From: an uncultured Myxococcales bacterium
GTDB lineage: Bacteria; Myxococcota_A; UBA9042
Length of the DNA: 34,768 nt
Assembly (NCBI GenBank): GCA_903896545.1
Contig: CAITYF010000272.1
Span: forward strand, 1-34,768
Direction: 5' to 3'
The notes beneath the pieces are model-generated. The model was not told the origin of the DNA and did not search any database. It saw only the letters and a list, made by a program, of their open reading frames with translations. Both the position numbers and the translations under genes were made by a program. The number at the start of each line of letters is the position of its first letter. The stretch's first letter is position 1. This document shows positions 25,049 through 32,985 of the stretch, piece by piece.

Positions 25049-26911
25049 ATGCGAAACCTGCTCCTCGGATCCGTACTGGCTGCGCTGCTTGCCGCCTGTG
25101 GTGCAAAAGTCTCGGGAACGGACGACGTCGCGGTCACTGAAACTGCGGATGACGCGGCCGAGGACACAGCGACAGAGGACACAGCGACCGCGGACGCATC
25201 CGCAGACGTCAGTCCCACGTTTGACCCGTGTCTCGCCGACCCGACACTCGGCAGCCCCGCCGTCCCAGCGCTCAACACGCCGCGCTGGGCTTTTGAGCCG
25301 TGGATCAGCAAGGACATCTCCACCGCCGACGACACACGCGCGTTTGTGCAGGGCTTCATCGACCGCAACATTCCGGTCGGCGTCGTCGTCCTGGACAGCC
25401 CGTGGGAGACCAACTACCACACGTTCAAGGCCAATCCGACGCGCTACCCGGAGATGGACAAGCTTGTCGGTGAGATGCACGGCAAAGGCGTCAAAGTCGT
25501 CGTGTGGCTCACGCAGATGGTCAATGACGTCAGCGTGGACATGGAAATCGGCGGCGACACCTACGATGGCCCGTCGCCCAACTTCGCCGAAGGCCTGAAG
25601 TGCGGGCACTACGTCGACGGCGGCGAGACCTACAGCTGGTGGAAAGGCACGGGCGCGGGTCTGGACTTTTTCTCGCCTGCCGCACGCACGTGGTGGAACC
25701 GCCAGCAGATCGACCTGCTGAAGATGGTCGACGGCTACAAGCTCGACTTTGGCGAGATGTACATCGGCAAGGTGCCCATGGACACCGCGGCGGGAAAGAG
25801 GTCCCTGGACGAGTATTCGCAGGCGTACTACCGCGAAATGCTGAGTTTTGGTGTGGCGCAAAAGGGCGTCGGCAATTTCCTGACGATGGTGCGCCCGTGG
25901 GACGAGAGCTACCAGTTCGCCGGGCGCTTTTTTGCCAAGCCTGAACACGCGCCTGTGGCCTGGGTCGGCGACAACCGCCGCGATTGGGTCGGGCTGATCG
26001 ACGCGCTGAACGAGACGTTCATCTCGGCGCAGGCGGGCTACACGGTCATCGGCTCGGACGTGGGCGGCTATCTGGACCGCGACGACAAGTCGTTGGCGAC
26101 GCAGATTCCGTTTGACGCGCTCAACCTCGCGCGGTGGGTGGCAATTGGCGCGCTGGGACCGTTCATGGAACTGCACGGCCGCGCGAATTTGACGCCGTGG
26201 ACAACGCCGGATCACGCGACGGAGATCACGGCGGCCTACAAGTACTGGGCGAGCTGGCACCATCAGTTCGCGCCGATGCTGTACAGCGAAGTGCGGCGGT
26301 CGCAGTTGCAGCAAGGCCCGGTGGTGACGCAGCCCGTGGGCGCGACAGAAACCTGGGCGGGCGATTGGCGCTACACGTTGGGTCAACGCTGGCTGGTCGC
26401 ACCGCTGACGGACGCGACGAGCAAGCGGGACGTGGCGCTGCCCAAAGGCAAAACGTGGCTGGACTGGTGGCATTTGGATCAGGCGGCCTTGCCGGGCGGA
26501 ACGACGGTGACGGTGGACATGTCGGGCGAGTGGACGCAGATCCCGCTGTATCTCGATGCATGCTCGATCCAGCCGTTTGTGGACGGCGACACGACAACGG
26601 GCTTGACGCAGGTCGCTGGCGGCAAAAACGAAGGCTGGCTCGTGGCGTCCGCGATGGGAACGTGCAAAGAGCACACGTTTGAGCGGCTGGACGCCGACGG
26701 GACGAGCGTGAAAGCGACGACGACGCCGGCGGCAGGAACGCTGACGATTACGCTGTCCAAGCGCCCGCAGCCGACGGTGTTGGCCATTCGCGCTGCAACG
26801 CCGCCAACTGCCGTGACGGTGGATGGCCAACCGACTACCGCACCGACGCAGGGCGGCCTGGTGTACGTGACGTTGCCAGCCGGCGGCGCCACTACGATCG
26901 TCGTCAAGTAG
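25049..26911 (+). CDS. Surface glycoside hydrolase family 31 lipoprotein
   Basis: A 620-residue GH31 enzyme, a retaining alpha-glycosidase family (alpha-glucosidase, xylosidase, sulfoquinovosidase and others). The signal ends at Cys17 (LLAAC), followed by an acidic Asp/Thr linker. The barrel begins at about residue 78 (PRWAFEPWISKDI). The nucleophile is Asp233 in 'GYKLDFGE' and the acid/base is Asp308 in 'WVGDNRRDW'; 'GSDVGGY' (335-341) is another family mark. Beta domains follow from about 430. The usual N-terminal beta-sandwich of some 150-250 residues is missing, so substrate choice may be unusual. Substrate cannot be read from sequence; KLDFGE occurs in sulfoquinovosidases as well as others. 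ATG 25049 starts the lipoprotein signal. Its stop abuts the lipase stop. Confidence 0.9.
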   Translation: MRNLLLGSVLAALLAACGAKVSGTDDVAVTETADDAAEDTATEDTATADASADVSPTFDPCLADPTLGSPAVPALNTPRWAFEPWISKDISTADDTRAFVQGFIDRNIPVGVVVLDSPWETNYHTFKANPTRYPEMDKLVGEMHGKGVKVVVWLTQMVNDVSVDMEIGGDTYDGPSPNFAEGLKCGHYVDGGETYSWWKGTGAGLDFFSPAARTWWNRQQIDLLKMVDGYKLDFGEMYIGKVPMDTAAGKRSLDEYSQAYYREMLSFGVAQKGVGNFLTMVRPWDESYQFAGRFFAKPEHAPVAWVGDNRRDWVGLIDALNETFISAQAGYTVIGSDVGGYLDRDDKSLATQIPFDALNLARWVAIGALGPFMELHGRANLTPWTTPDHATEITAAYKYWASWHHQFAPMLYSEVRRSQLQQGPVVTQPVGATETWAGDWRYTLGQRWLVAPLTDATSKRDVALPKGKTWLDWWHLDQAALPGGTTVTVDMSGEWTQIPLYLDACSIQPFVDGDTTTGLTQVAGGKNEGWLVASAMGTCKEHTFERLDADGTSVKATTTPAAGTLTITLSKRPQPTVLAIRAATPPTAVTVDGQPTTAPTQGGLVYVTLPAGGATTIVVK

Positions 26912-27706
26912 CTACTGCAAGGCGGCCCAAACGCGCTTGGCGCTCGTCGGGTCCAGCAGATACGAGTAGTGCGTAAACGTCGGCATTTCGACGTTCTCTG
27001 CGCCCGGCACCACCGCGGTGGACGCCGGCAAGAGCAGCAAATCGGAATGGCTCCACAGCGACGTCAGACGCGGGAGCGTCGGCGGACCTGGCCACGGTAG
27101 CTGCGCGCTCAGCCGCGTGATGACGGGCGACTCCGGGCGCAGCTCGCGGATGTGCGGCGTACGGGCGAACCGCGCGGCCTGCGTGCCCGCGTGCGGCGTC
27201 CCCAGCGTGATGAGATGCGCGACTTGGCCCGCGGTTTGCGGATCTTCCAGCGCGAGGCGTGAAATCAGCCCGCCCATGCTGTGCGCGACCAGATCGACCT
27301 GCGCGTCGTGCTCAAGACCGTTCACCGCCAGCGCTTCGCGGATCGCCGCGCGCAACTCGACGGCCATCTGTTCCAGGGTCAACTCGGGCGTAAAGCCAAT
27401 GCCGTACGTCCGCGCCCGCCCGTGCAGACGAAACCACAGACGCATGGGCGCAAAATTGCTGCGGTGACCGCCCAAACCGTGCACAAAAAGAATCGGCCGA
27501 TACCCGTCGTCGGGCAGGACGGCCAGCGGTGGACGGCTAGGACCCAAAAGCGTCAGCCCCATCAGCGGCAGTTGCGCGGCGTGGCGCAGCAGGTCGGGAT
27601 CCACGGCGTTCCACGCGTCCAGCGCGGCTTGCCCAGCGCGACGTCCCACGAGTCCCAGTTGCACGCCCGCGCGCTGCCACGCGGTCTTGGGCGGTTGCTC
27701 AGTCAT
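26912..27706 (-). CDS. Lipase/alpha-beta hydrolase
   Basis: A 264-residue esterase or triacylglycerol lipase-like protein. Motifs in order: 'PILFVHGLGGHRSNF' (71-85, oxyanion hole HG), nucleophile elbow 'VDLVAHSMGG' with Ser143, 'LITLGTPHAGT' (166-175, typical of lipases), Asp222 in 'SHSDLLLLP', and His246 in 'FTHYSYLL', a complete catalytic triad. No clear signal peptide: the N-terminus is Lys/Arg/Gln-rich and not hydrophobic. ATG 27706 follows AGGGG at good spacing; an upstream in-frame GTG (27742) adds 12 unconvincing residues. It converges on the GH31 gene with no base between stops (TAG/CTA). Confidence 0.93.
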   Translation of the reverse strand: MTEQPPKTAWQRAGVQLGLVGRRAGQAALDAWNAVDPDLLRHAAQLPLMGLTLLGPSRPPLAVLPDDGYRPILFVHGLGGHRSNFAPMRLWFRLHGRARTYGIGFTPELTLEQMAVELRAAIREALAVNGLEHDAQVDLVAHSMGGLISRLALEDPQTAGQVAHLITLGTPHAGTQAARFARTPHIRELRPESPVITRLSAQLPWPGPPTLPRLTSLWSHSDLLLLPASTAVVPGAENVEMPTFTHYSYLLDPTSAKRVWAALQ

Positions 27707-27772
27707 TGCAGACCCCTGCGACGTCAAAATGCCGTGATTCACACGTTAGGCGGGAATGGGGTGGCGCACAAG

Positions 27773-27860
27773 CTACACCTCCTGAGCTATTGTGAATCCG
27801 GTGCTGAGGTGAATCAGACCTGACGCATCTCGGACCAGGACCGCGAGCGCACACCTCCGG
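27773..27860 (-). repeat. Dispersed intergenic element, copy A
   Basis: Partner of the sequence at 19892-19980, in the same orientation. It sits about 50-140 bp beyond the stop of the TPR membrane protein gene (27911) and upstream of the lipase start. Flanking arms ACACC (27851-27855) and GGTGT (27872-27876) are in the same relative place as in copy B. In addition CCGTGATTCACA (27732-27743) pairs with TGTGAATCCGG (27791-27801) here only. The rest of the 204-bp gap (27707-27910) has nothing else recognisable. Confidence 0.55.
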
Positions 27861-27910
27861 TGGCGCGCCGCGGTGTCGGCGGCTGTGACGTTGGAATTCG
27901 GTCAGCGTGT

Positions 27911-29896
27911 CTACTTCAGCAGCGCCCGCAGCTGCTCCGCCACCGGCGGCTCGACCTGATTCGCGAGATCTTCCAGCCACGGCGCAGTTTCCCGCTTCGG
28001 GCGAGCCGCCACATACGCCCGGGCGTGGTCGAGCGCCAGGTCGGTCTGCTTGAGGAACAACGCTGCACGTGCTGCCGTCCGGTGTGCGCGGGCGTAATCG
28101 GGCTCAACGGCCAGCGCGCGCTCGCACAAATCCAGCGCGCGCTGCGGATGCGCCGACTGCACTTCCAACGCGGCCAGGTTGTTCAGCACTTTGGGGTCAT
28201 CGTCGGCCAGCGCAACCGCTGCTTCGAGCAACAGCCGGGCTTGTTCCGCGTCGGGCAGCATGCGCGTCGCTGCCACGAGCGCCGTCGCCGTCGCCAGGTG
28301 GCGCGTGAGTGTCGGCGCATCGTCACACGCCGCCGCGCTTGGACAGACGGAAGCCAGACTCGGCAGCCATTGTGCGATATCCGCGTGCCGCGTCGGTTCG
28401 TCGACGTAGCCCGGCGCGAGCCACGTCCACGGCCACGCGGTGTGAAAGCGCGCTTGAACTGCGGAATCTTCCGCCGCAGAGCCGGGCTCCCAGCCAATGG
28501 GCCGATTCGCGAACGGCAGCAGCCACGCATGCACGCGGTCGGCCACCGGCCGCTGCGCTTCAACGACCGTCGCAGCGTCCGCGAGCCCAACGACGTCCAA
28601 CCGATCGGCGGCGTAGCGCAACATCCGCGGATCGCGCAGCAAAGCGAGGGACAAGCACGGCGAATCGGGCCGCGCGCCCTCCGCGGTCTGCATCCACACG
28701 CAGGCGGCGTTCACGTGGTCGGACGAGGCAAAGAGCACGGCGCCTGGCGGGACGTCGTGAAAGAGCTGGTCGGCCATCTGGCCGCCGGCGCGCAGGTCCG
28801 CGTTGGGCCGTACCTGCAGGAGCAGCGCCGCGTGCAAGACGACCACCAGCACCGCGGGCACAACGAAGATGCGGGGCTGCCACGCCACGAGCACGGCCAG
28901 ACCATGAGCCGCCAGAAGACCTAAACCCAGCAGCACCAAAAGGCCTGCCTGATCGTCGCGCAGCCCCATCGGGTTGACGAAGCCCGAGTAGAGCGCGTCG
29001 ACGAGCATGAGCGCGACCACGGGCAACAGGTGCTTGCGGCGCTCCAACGCGAAGGCGCCGAGCCCGGCAAACGGCAGGAGCCACTTGGCGTCGCGCCAGA
29101 GAAAGTGCCCCAGCGCCAGAAGACCGTTGCGACCCATGCGATCGGCGTGGGCGGCGCGAATGCTGTGGGCGGTGAGGTGGTCGCGCAACGCGTCCCAGGT
29201 GCGCACGTCGCCCCAGGAGAACGCCGGCTTGCGCAACGCTGCCAAAGGCAGATAGCCCAGAGACAACGTCGCGAAGACCAGAAGCAGGAGCGCGACGCCC
29301 ACCGCGCGAAAGCGCTGAGAGCGCGGCGTGTGGACGAGCGCGACGGCTGCGGCAACGCCGGGAAGGAGCGCCGCTTCCACGTGAACGCCCGCGCCGAGAC
29401 CGGTCAGGAGGGCGAGCCACGCCACACGGACACCGCCCTTTTGCGTGTGCCATACGGCGAGCGCGCCGAACACGACCAGCCAAGTCGGCGCGTAGACCTC
29501 GGCTGACCGCATGTGCATCGCGATCGCCGGCAGCGTGAGCGGCAGCAGCCAGTAGACCGGGCGCAGCGCGCGAGAAACCGGGTTTGACGGACAGGGCTCG
29601 GGCCACGCGCGCCAGACCAACGCGACCGCGGCAACGGCACACAGTGCGCCCAAGAGATGCACGCGCCACGCCGCGGCGCCCAACGGCAGGCGCGCAAGGG
29701 CATGACCGGCCAAGTCAAAAAGCGCAAAGCCGGTTGGATGCGGGACGCCGAGCTGGACAGCGGCACCCGCCAACTCGCCGCTGTCAAACCAAGCGACGGA
29801 CGGCGCGAGGAGCCACACGAACAACGCAGCGAGGCACGCCGAGGGCAGCAGCGAGGACGCCGGGCGATCGTCGTGGAATGCGGCTGGTTCAGGCAT
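27911..29896 (-). CDS. DUF2723/GT-C-like membrane protein with C-terminal TPRs
   Basis: A 661-residue polytopic membrane protein. The first periplasmic loop carries 'WFDSGELAGAAVQLGVPHPTGF', the hallmark of the DUF2723 family, related to protein O-mannosyltransferases (acidic residue for metal/lipid-sugar donor binding). About ten hydrophobic helices run to residue 370. A soluble part follows, ending in TPR-like helices (about 555-640: 'PKVLNNLAALEVQSAHPQRALDLCERALAVEPDYARAHRTAARAALFLKQTDLALDHARAYV'). It may transfer sugar from a lipid carrier to exported proteins; the kelch and PEGA proteins encoded just upstream could be substrates or partners (inference). ATG 29896 is 30 bp after the kelch gene stop. 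Confidence 0.88.
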   Translation of the reverse strand: MPEPAAFHDDRPASSLLPSACLAALFVWLLAPSVAWFDSGELAGAAVQLGVPHPTGFALFDLAGHALARLPLGAAAWRVHLLGALCAVAAVALVWRAWPEPCPSNPVSRALRPVYWLLPLTLPAIAMHMRSAEVYAPTWLVVFGALAVWHTQKGGVRVAWLALLTGLGAGVHVEAALLPGVAAAVALVHTPRSQRFRAVGVALLLLVFATLSLGYLPLAALRKPAFSWGDVRTWDALRDHLTAHSIRAAHADRMGRNGLLALGHFLWRDAKWLLPFAGLGAFALERRKHLLPVVALMLVDALYSGFVNPMGLRDDQAGLLVLLGLGLLAAHGLAVLVAWQPRIFVVPAVLVVVLHAALLLQVRPNADLRAGGQMADQLFHDVPPGAVLFASSDHVNAACVWMQTAEGARPDSPCLSLALLRDPRMLRYAADRLDVVGLADAATVVEAQRPVADRVHAWLLPFANRPIGWEPGSAAEDSAVQARFHTAWPWTWLAPGYVDEPTRHADIAQWLPSLASVCPSAAACDDAPTLTRHLATATALVAATRMLPDAEQARLLLEAAVALADDDPKVLNNLAALEVQSAHPQRALDLCERALAVEPDYARAHRTAARAALFLKQTDLALDHARAYVAARPKRETAPWLEDLANQVEPPVAEQLRALLK

Positions 29897-29926
29897 TGCC
29901 GCGCGTCCAGGCGCAAGGGGGAGAGT

Positions 29927-31774
29927 TTACGGACCGGGGCAGAACGCTTCGATGTGGTTCTGCGGCGTGAGTGCGCCGGCGGCATCGGTCGTGAAGCCGC
30001 CCGCGAGGAGGACGCAGCCGCCCAGCGCGTTCTTGCCGCCGACCAATGAGGCTGTCCCACCAATGCGGGAAGACGCCAGCGCCGCGCGCGCCACCGGCTG
30101 ACCGTTGGCGTCAAAGACAAGCGCGTCGGCGACCGGCTGCAGCGCCGAATCCAGACCGCCGATCAGGAGCGAACTGCCGTCGCGCAAAGTCACGGCGGTC
30201 GCGAAGAGCCGCTTGCCGCCGTCGCCGCCGGCGAACGCGCCCATCGGCACCGGGACCATCTGCATGGTCAGGCTGGACTGGCCCTGGGTCACCGCGACAA
30301 TCATCGGCGGCTGGAGTTGCGCGCTGCCGGTCAGGACGTCGTCCTCAATGAAGTTCGCCTGGTTGGACGCACCGACGAGCAAGAACTTGCCGTCGCCGAT
30401 CTTGAGCAGTTGACCGCCGTGCAACAAGAACGGCGCGGTCGGTATCGGGGGCGCAATCGTGACCGGAACGAACGCGTCGGTCTCCGCGTTGTAGGCTTCC
30501 GCCAGCGGCGTGCCCTCCGACTTGCGACCACCGAGGATGAGGAGCTTGGTGCAGGTGCCGTCGGCGGTGCTGGCGAGGCAGGCGGTCGCGGCGTTGGCAC
30601 GCGACGCAAGCATCGAATTCTTGCTGGCCGTACAGGTGATGATGCCCTTCTGCGTCAGATCGCAGAGCGTCGCGCCAGCCTGACGCCCGTCCGTCGCGCC
30701 CGTCGCCTTGGAGATCGGCACCGCGACACCGCCCGCGATGAGCAGCAAGTCGCCCGTCTTGGCGTGAACGCGCGATACGATCGGCAAGGCAGTCAGCGAA
30801 CCGGACAACGGCACGTACGCGTAGGTCTGGGTGGTGAAGTCCCAACGTTGCACGAGCTTGGAAACTGGGCAGGTCGCGAGCGTTGGGCAACCGGTCGCGT
30901 CAATCGTGGTCTTGAGGGTCTTGCCTGCGTCGAGCGTGAACCCAGAATCGGTCGATCCACCGACGATCGCCACTGCACCCGCGCCATCGGTCACTGCGGC
31001 CGCTAAACCAACCGGCGTGTAGGCGTTTTCCGTGATCGAGTGGAAGTAGCCCAGCAGCGGGTCAAACAGCTCCGCGGGCGACAACTTGACCGCCGCCCAG
31101 TTGGCGTCGCTCGGTGCCGTCAGACCGCCAAAGATCGCGACGCTGCCGTCCGCGAGGGTCGCGCTGTTGGCAAAACCGCGGCGCACGCCGCCGTCCAGGG
31201 GAAAGAGGTTGTCGACGACGCACTTGTTGTCCTTGCCACAGGAACCGTTCGCGTGCGCGGACTTGCAGTCGACGTCGTTGATGCAGGAGAGCAGCTTGGC
31301 CGAATCTTTCAACGTCTGCGGCACAGGCGCAAGACCGGTGAACTGGCCAAACAGGTACGGCTGCACGTAGTAGGTCGGAATCACGTCGGCCAGGTCGTTG
31401 CCGCCGGACACTTCGACGTTGCCACGCCAGCCAAAGCCGACGCGTTTTTGGCACTTGTCGTCGCCAAAAAGCTCGACGTACAGCGTGTAATTGCTGGACG
31501 CCTTCAGGTACTGCAGCTTGACGCGGTTGCCACCGGAACCGGCGTAGGGCGCGCACGCGATCGGCTGGAACGTCGGCGAGGTGCTGCTGGTGTCACTGAC
31601 CGCGCCGTCGTAGATCGAGAGCGTGATGTGCGTGACGCCGGGAAGCGCGCCGGTCAACGCGAACTGCGCGGTGCCGGTGCCTGTGGGCTCTTCAAAAGTC
31701 GCGGTCTGCGCGGCGCAGGACGCGAGCGCGCAAGTGACGAAAATAAGGGCGCCGAGGAGGAGCGAGTTCTTCAT
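29927..31774 (-). CDS. Kelch-repeat lipoprotein
   Basis: A 615-residue lipoprotein with lipobox LASC (Cys20). Residues about 33-150 form a beta-rich domain (GTAQFALTGALPGVTHITLSIYDG), common at the start of myxobacterial surface proteins, with a disulfide segment 'CINDVDCKSAHANGSCGKDNKC' at about 165-190. Then come kelch-type blades: 'GGVRRGFANSATLADGSVAIFGGL', 'GLAAAVTDGAGAVAIVGGS', 'KTGDLLLIAGGVA', 'CTKLLILGGRK', 'KLFATAVTLRDGSSLLIGGLDS'-like and 'CVLLAGGF' motifs, giving a propeller of about six blades. It overlaps the PEGA gene by four bases (ATGA). Probably a surface binding protein. Confidence 0.9.
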   Translation of the reverse strand: MKNSLLLGALIFVTCALASCAAQTATFEEPTGTGTAQFALTGALPGVTHITLSIYDGAVSDTSSTSPTFQPIACAPYAGSGGNRVKLQYLKASSNYTLYVELFGDDKCQKRVGFGWRGNVEVSGGNDLADVIPTYYVQPYLFGQFTGLAPVPQTLKDSAKLLSCINDVDCKSAHANGSCGKDNKCVVDNLFPLDGGVRRGFANSATLADGSVAIFGGLTAPSDANWAAVKLSPAELFDPLLGYFHSITENAYTPVGLAAAVTDGAGAVAIVGGSTDSGFTLDAGKTLKTTIDATGCPTLATCPVSKLVQRWDFTTQTYAYVPLSGSLTALPIVSRVHAKTGDLLLIAGGVAVPISKATGATDGRQAGATLCDLTQKGIITCTASKNSMLASRANAATACLASTADGTCTKLLILGGRKSEGTPLAEAYNAETDAFVPVTIAPPIPTAPFLLHGGQLLKIGDGKFLLVGASNQANFIEDDVLTGSAQLQPPMIVAVTQGQSSLTMQMVPVPMGAFAGGDGGKRLFATAVTLRDGSSLLIGGLDSALQPVADALVFDANGQPVARAALASSRIGGTASLVGGKNALGGCVLLAGGFTTDAAGALTPQNHIEAFCPGP

Positions 31775-32859
31775 TTGCCACCTCCTTTGCCGGAGAAGAT
31801 TGGGTCGGATGCCGCGTCCGCGTGGTCAAGCGACAGGGTGATCGCGCCGGTCGACGCCGGCGTCGACTTGGTCGCGTAGTAGATGCCGACCGCGGTGCCT
31901 GCGACGACAGCGGTGCCGATCGCCGTCCAGAACCACCATTTCTTGGTGATGGGCGTGGAAACCTTGTTGCTGCCGTCGCCTGGGCCCACGTCGGCGACCT
32001 GTTCAAGCGCGACGGTCTGTTCGATCGCGCCATTGGGCGGCACCGTCACACGGCCGGTCCAATCGCGGAAACCCGCCTTGACCACGCGCACGGTGTGGGT
32101 ACCTGCGGGCACGGTCGCACGGAGGCCACCCGCGGGCGGACGCCCGGTGGAAGTGCGACCCGCCAGTTTGTCATCGACGTAGACCAGCGCGACGCCGCCC
32201 GCAAAGAGCTGCACCACTAGCGTACCCGGCACTTCCACGTCGCCGTAGGCGAGGTCGGCAGGCCCAAAAAGCACCACCAAACCCTTGGTCACGGCGGCTT
32301 GATAGTCGGTCAGCGACGGCAGCGGTTGCTGGCTGATCTGCGCCACACGCGCGGTGCCAGAGTCGATGAGGCGCAACGTCAGCGCGTCTTTGCCGTCGGG
32401 CGTCTTGCCCAGTTCGCTGAACACCACGAGCGTCGCGCCGTACTTGTGGCCAATGCGGCCCAGACAATCGACGCCCGCTTCCGTGCACTCGAACTCAAAC
32501 ATTTCTTCGACGAGGTCGGCGTTGGAAAGGGCGACGTCGAGCGACTTGTAGCGCAGCGCCTGCTGGTGCAGTTCCTTGGTGGCGGACATCCGCGCGGCGT
32601 CACCGGCAGCAGCGCCCTCGGTGCGGAGCAGCAGGACGTGCTGGCGACCCACGCGCGCGGGCGTCGGCGTGGGCACAATGACGATCGGCGACAGTTGCGG
32701 ATTTTGGACGGGCTGCGGTGCCGTGCCACCACCGACGATCGGCGGCGGAGCGGACTGACCGAGCGCCGTCAGCGCCGGTGCCGTCAGCAACGAGGCGATG
32801 AGCCAAAGAGAGAGCGAACGTGCGAACAAGACAGGCCTCCGCGACAAACCGCCCCGCAT
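31771..32859 (-). CDS. PEGA-domain protein with signal peptide and C-terminal membrane helix
   Basis: A 362-residue protein: a signal-like N-terminus (13-34), a proline-rich spacer (37-68), and a domain at about 70-205 that resembles a periplasmic fold (HVLLLRTEGAAAGD, ATLVVFSELGKTPDGKDALTLRLIDSGTA). A PEGA domain at about 210-288 has 'ALVYVDDKLAGRTSTGRPPAGGLRATVPAGTHTVRVVKAGFRDW'. A membrane helix follows at 308-329 (WWFWTAIGTAVVAGTAVGIYYA) with a short tail. Proteins of this layout are common in Myxococcota, where PEGA is thought to bind envelope partners or cell-wall material. ATG 32859 has GGGAG upstream. First gene of the PEGA-kelch-DUF2723 operon and divergent from the gene at 32986. 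Confidence 0.9.
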   Translation of the reverse strand: MRGGLSRRPVLFARSLSLWLIASLLTAPALTALGQSAPPPIVGGGTAPQPVQNPQLSPIVIVPTPTPARVGRQHVLLLRTEGAAAGDAARMSATKELHQQALRYKSLDVALSNADLVEEMFEFECTEAGVDCLGRIGHKYGATLVVFSELGKTPDGKDALTLRLIDSGTARVAQISQQPLPSLTDYQAAVTKGLVVLFGPADLAYGDVEVPGTLVVQLFAGGVALVYVDDKLAGRTSTGRPPAGGLRATVPAGTHTVRVVKAGFRDWTGRVTVPPNGAIEQTVALEQVADVGPGDGSNKVSTPITKKWWFWTAIGTAVVAGTAVGIYYATKSTPASTGAITLSLDHADAASDPIFSGKGGGK

Positions 32860-32933
32860 GCTAGCAGGCTCCCGCCGTTTGACCAACCCCTTCCCGCGCG
32901 CGCTGCCGGGATTGTTGGGGCCCGCTCCGCAGA

Positions 32934-32961
32934 TTGACTTGTGAAGAGTCCGGGCTAGAGT
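32934..32961 (+). promoter_or_regulatory. Probable promoter for the two-domain hypothetical gene
   Basis: TTGACT (32934-32939) and TAGAGT (32956-32961) are 16 bp apart, the best -35 match in the window. A start near 32968 gives a leader of under 20 bases that contains GGAGG (32973-32977) before GTG 32986. Confidence 0.5.
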
Positions 32962-32985
32962 CCGTTGCAGCAGGAGGTCTTGGCC

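Noticed and set aside
24878..26830. 650-residue minus-strand open frame opposite GH31
   Set aside because: The plus strand carries intact GH31 catalytic motifs; the antisense product is Arg/His/Val-rich and unrecognisable.
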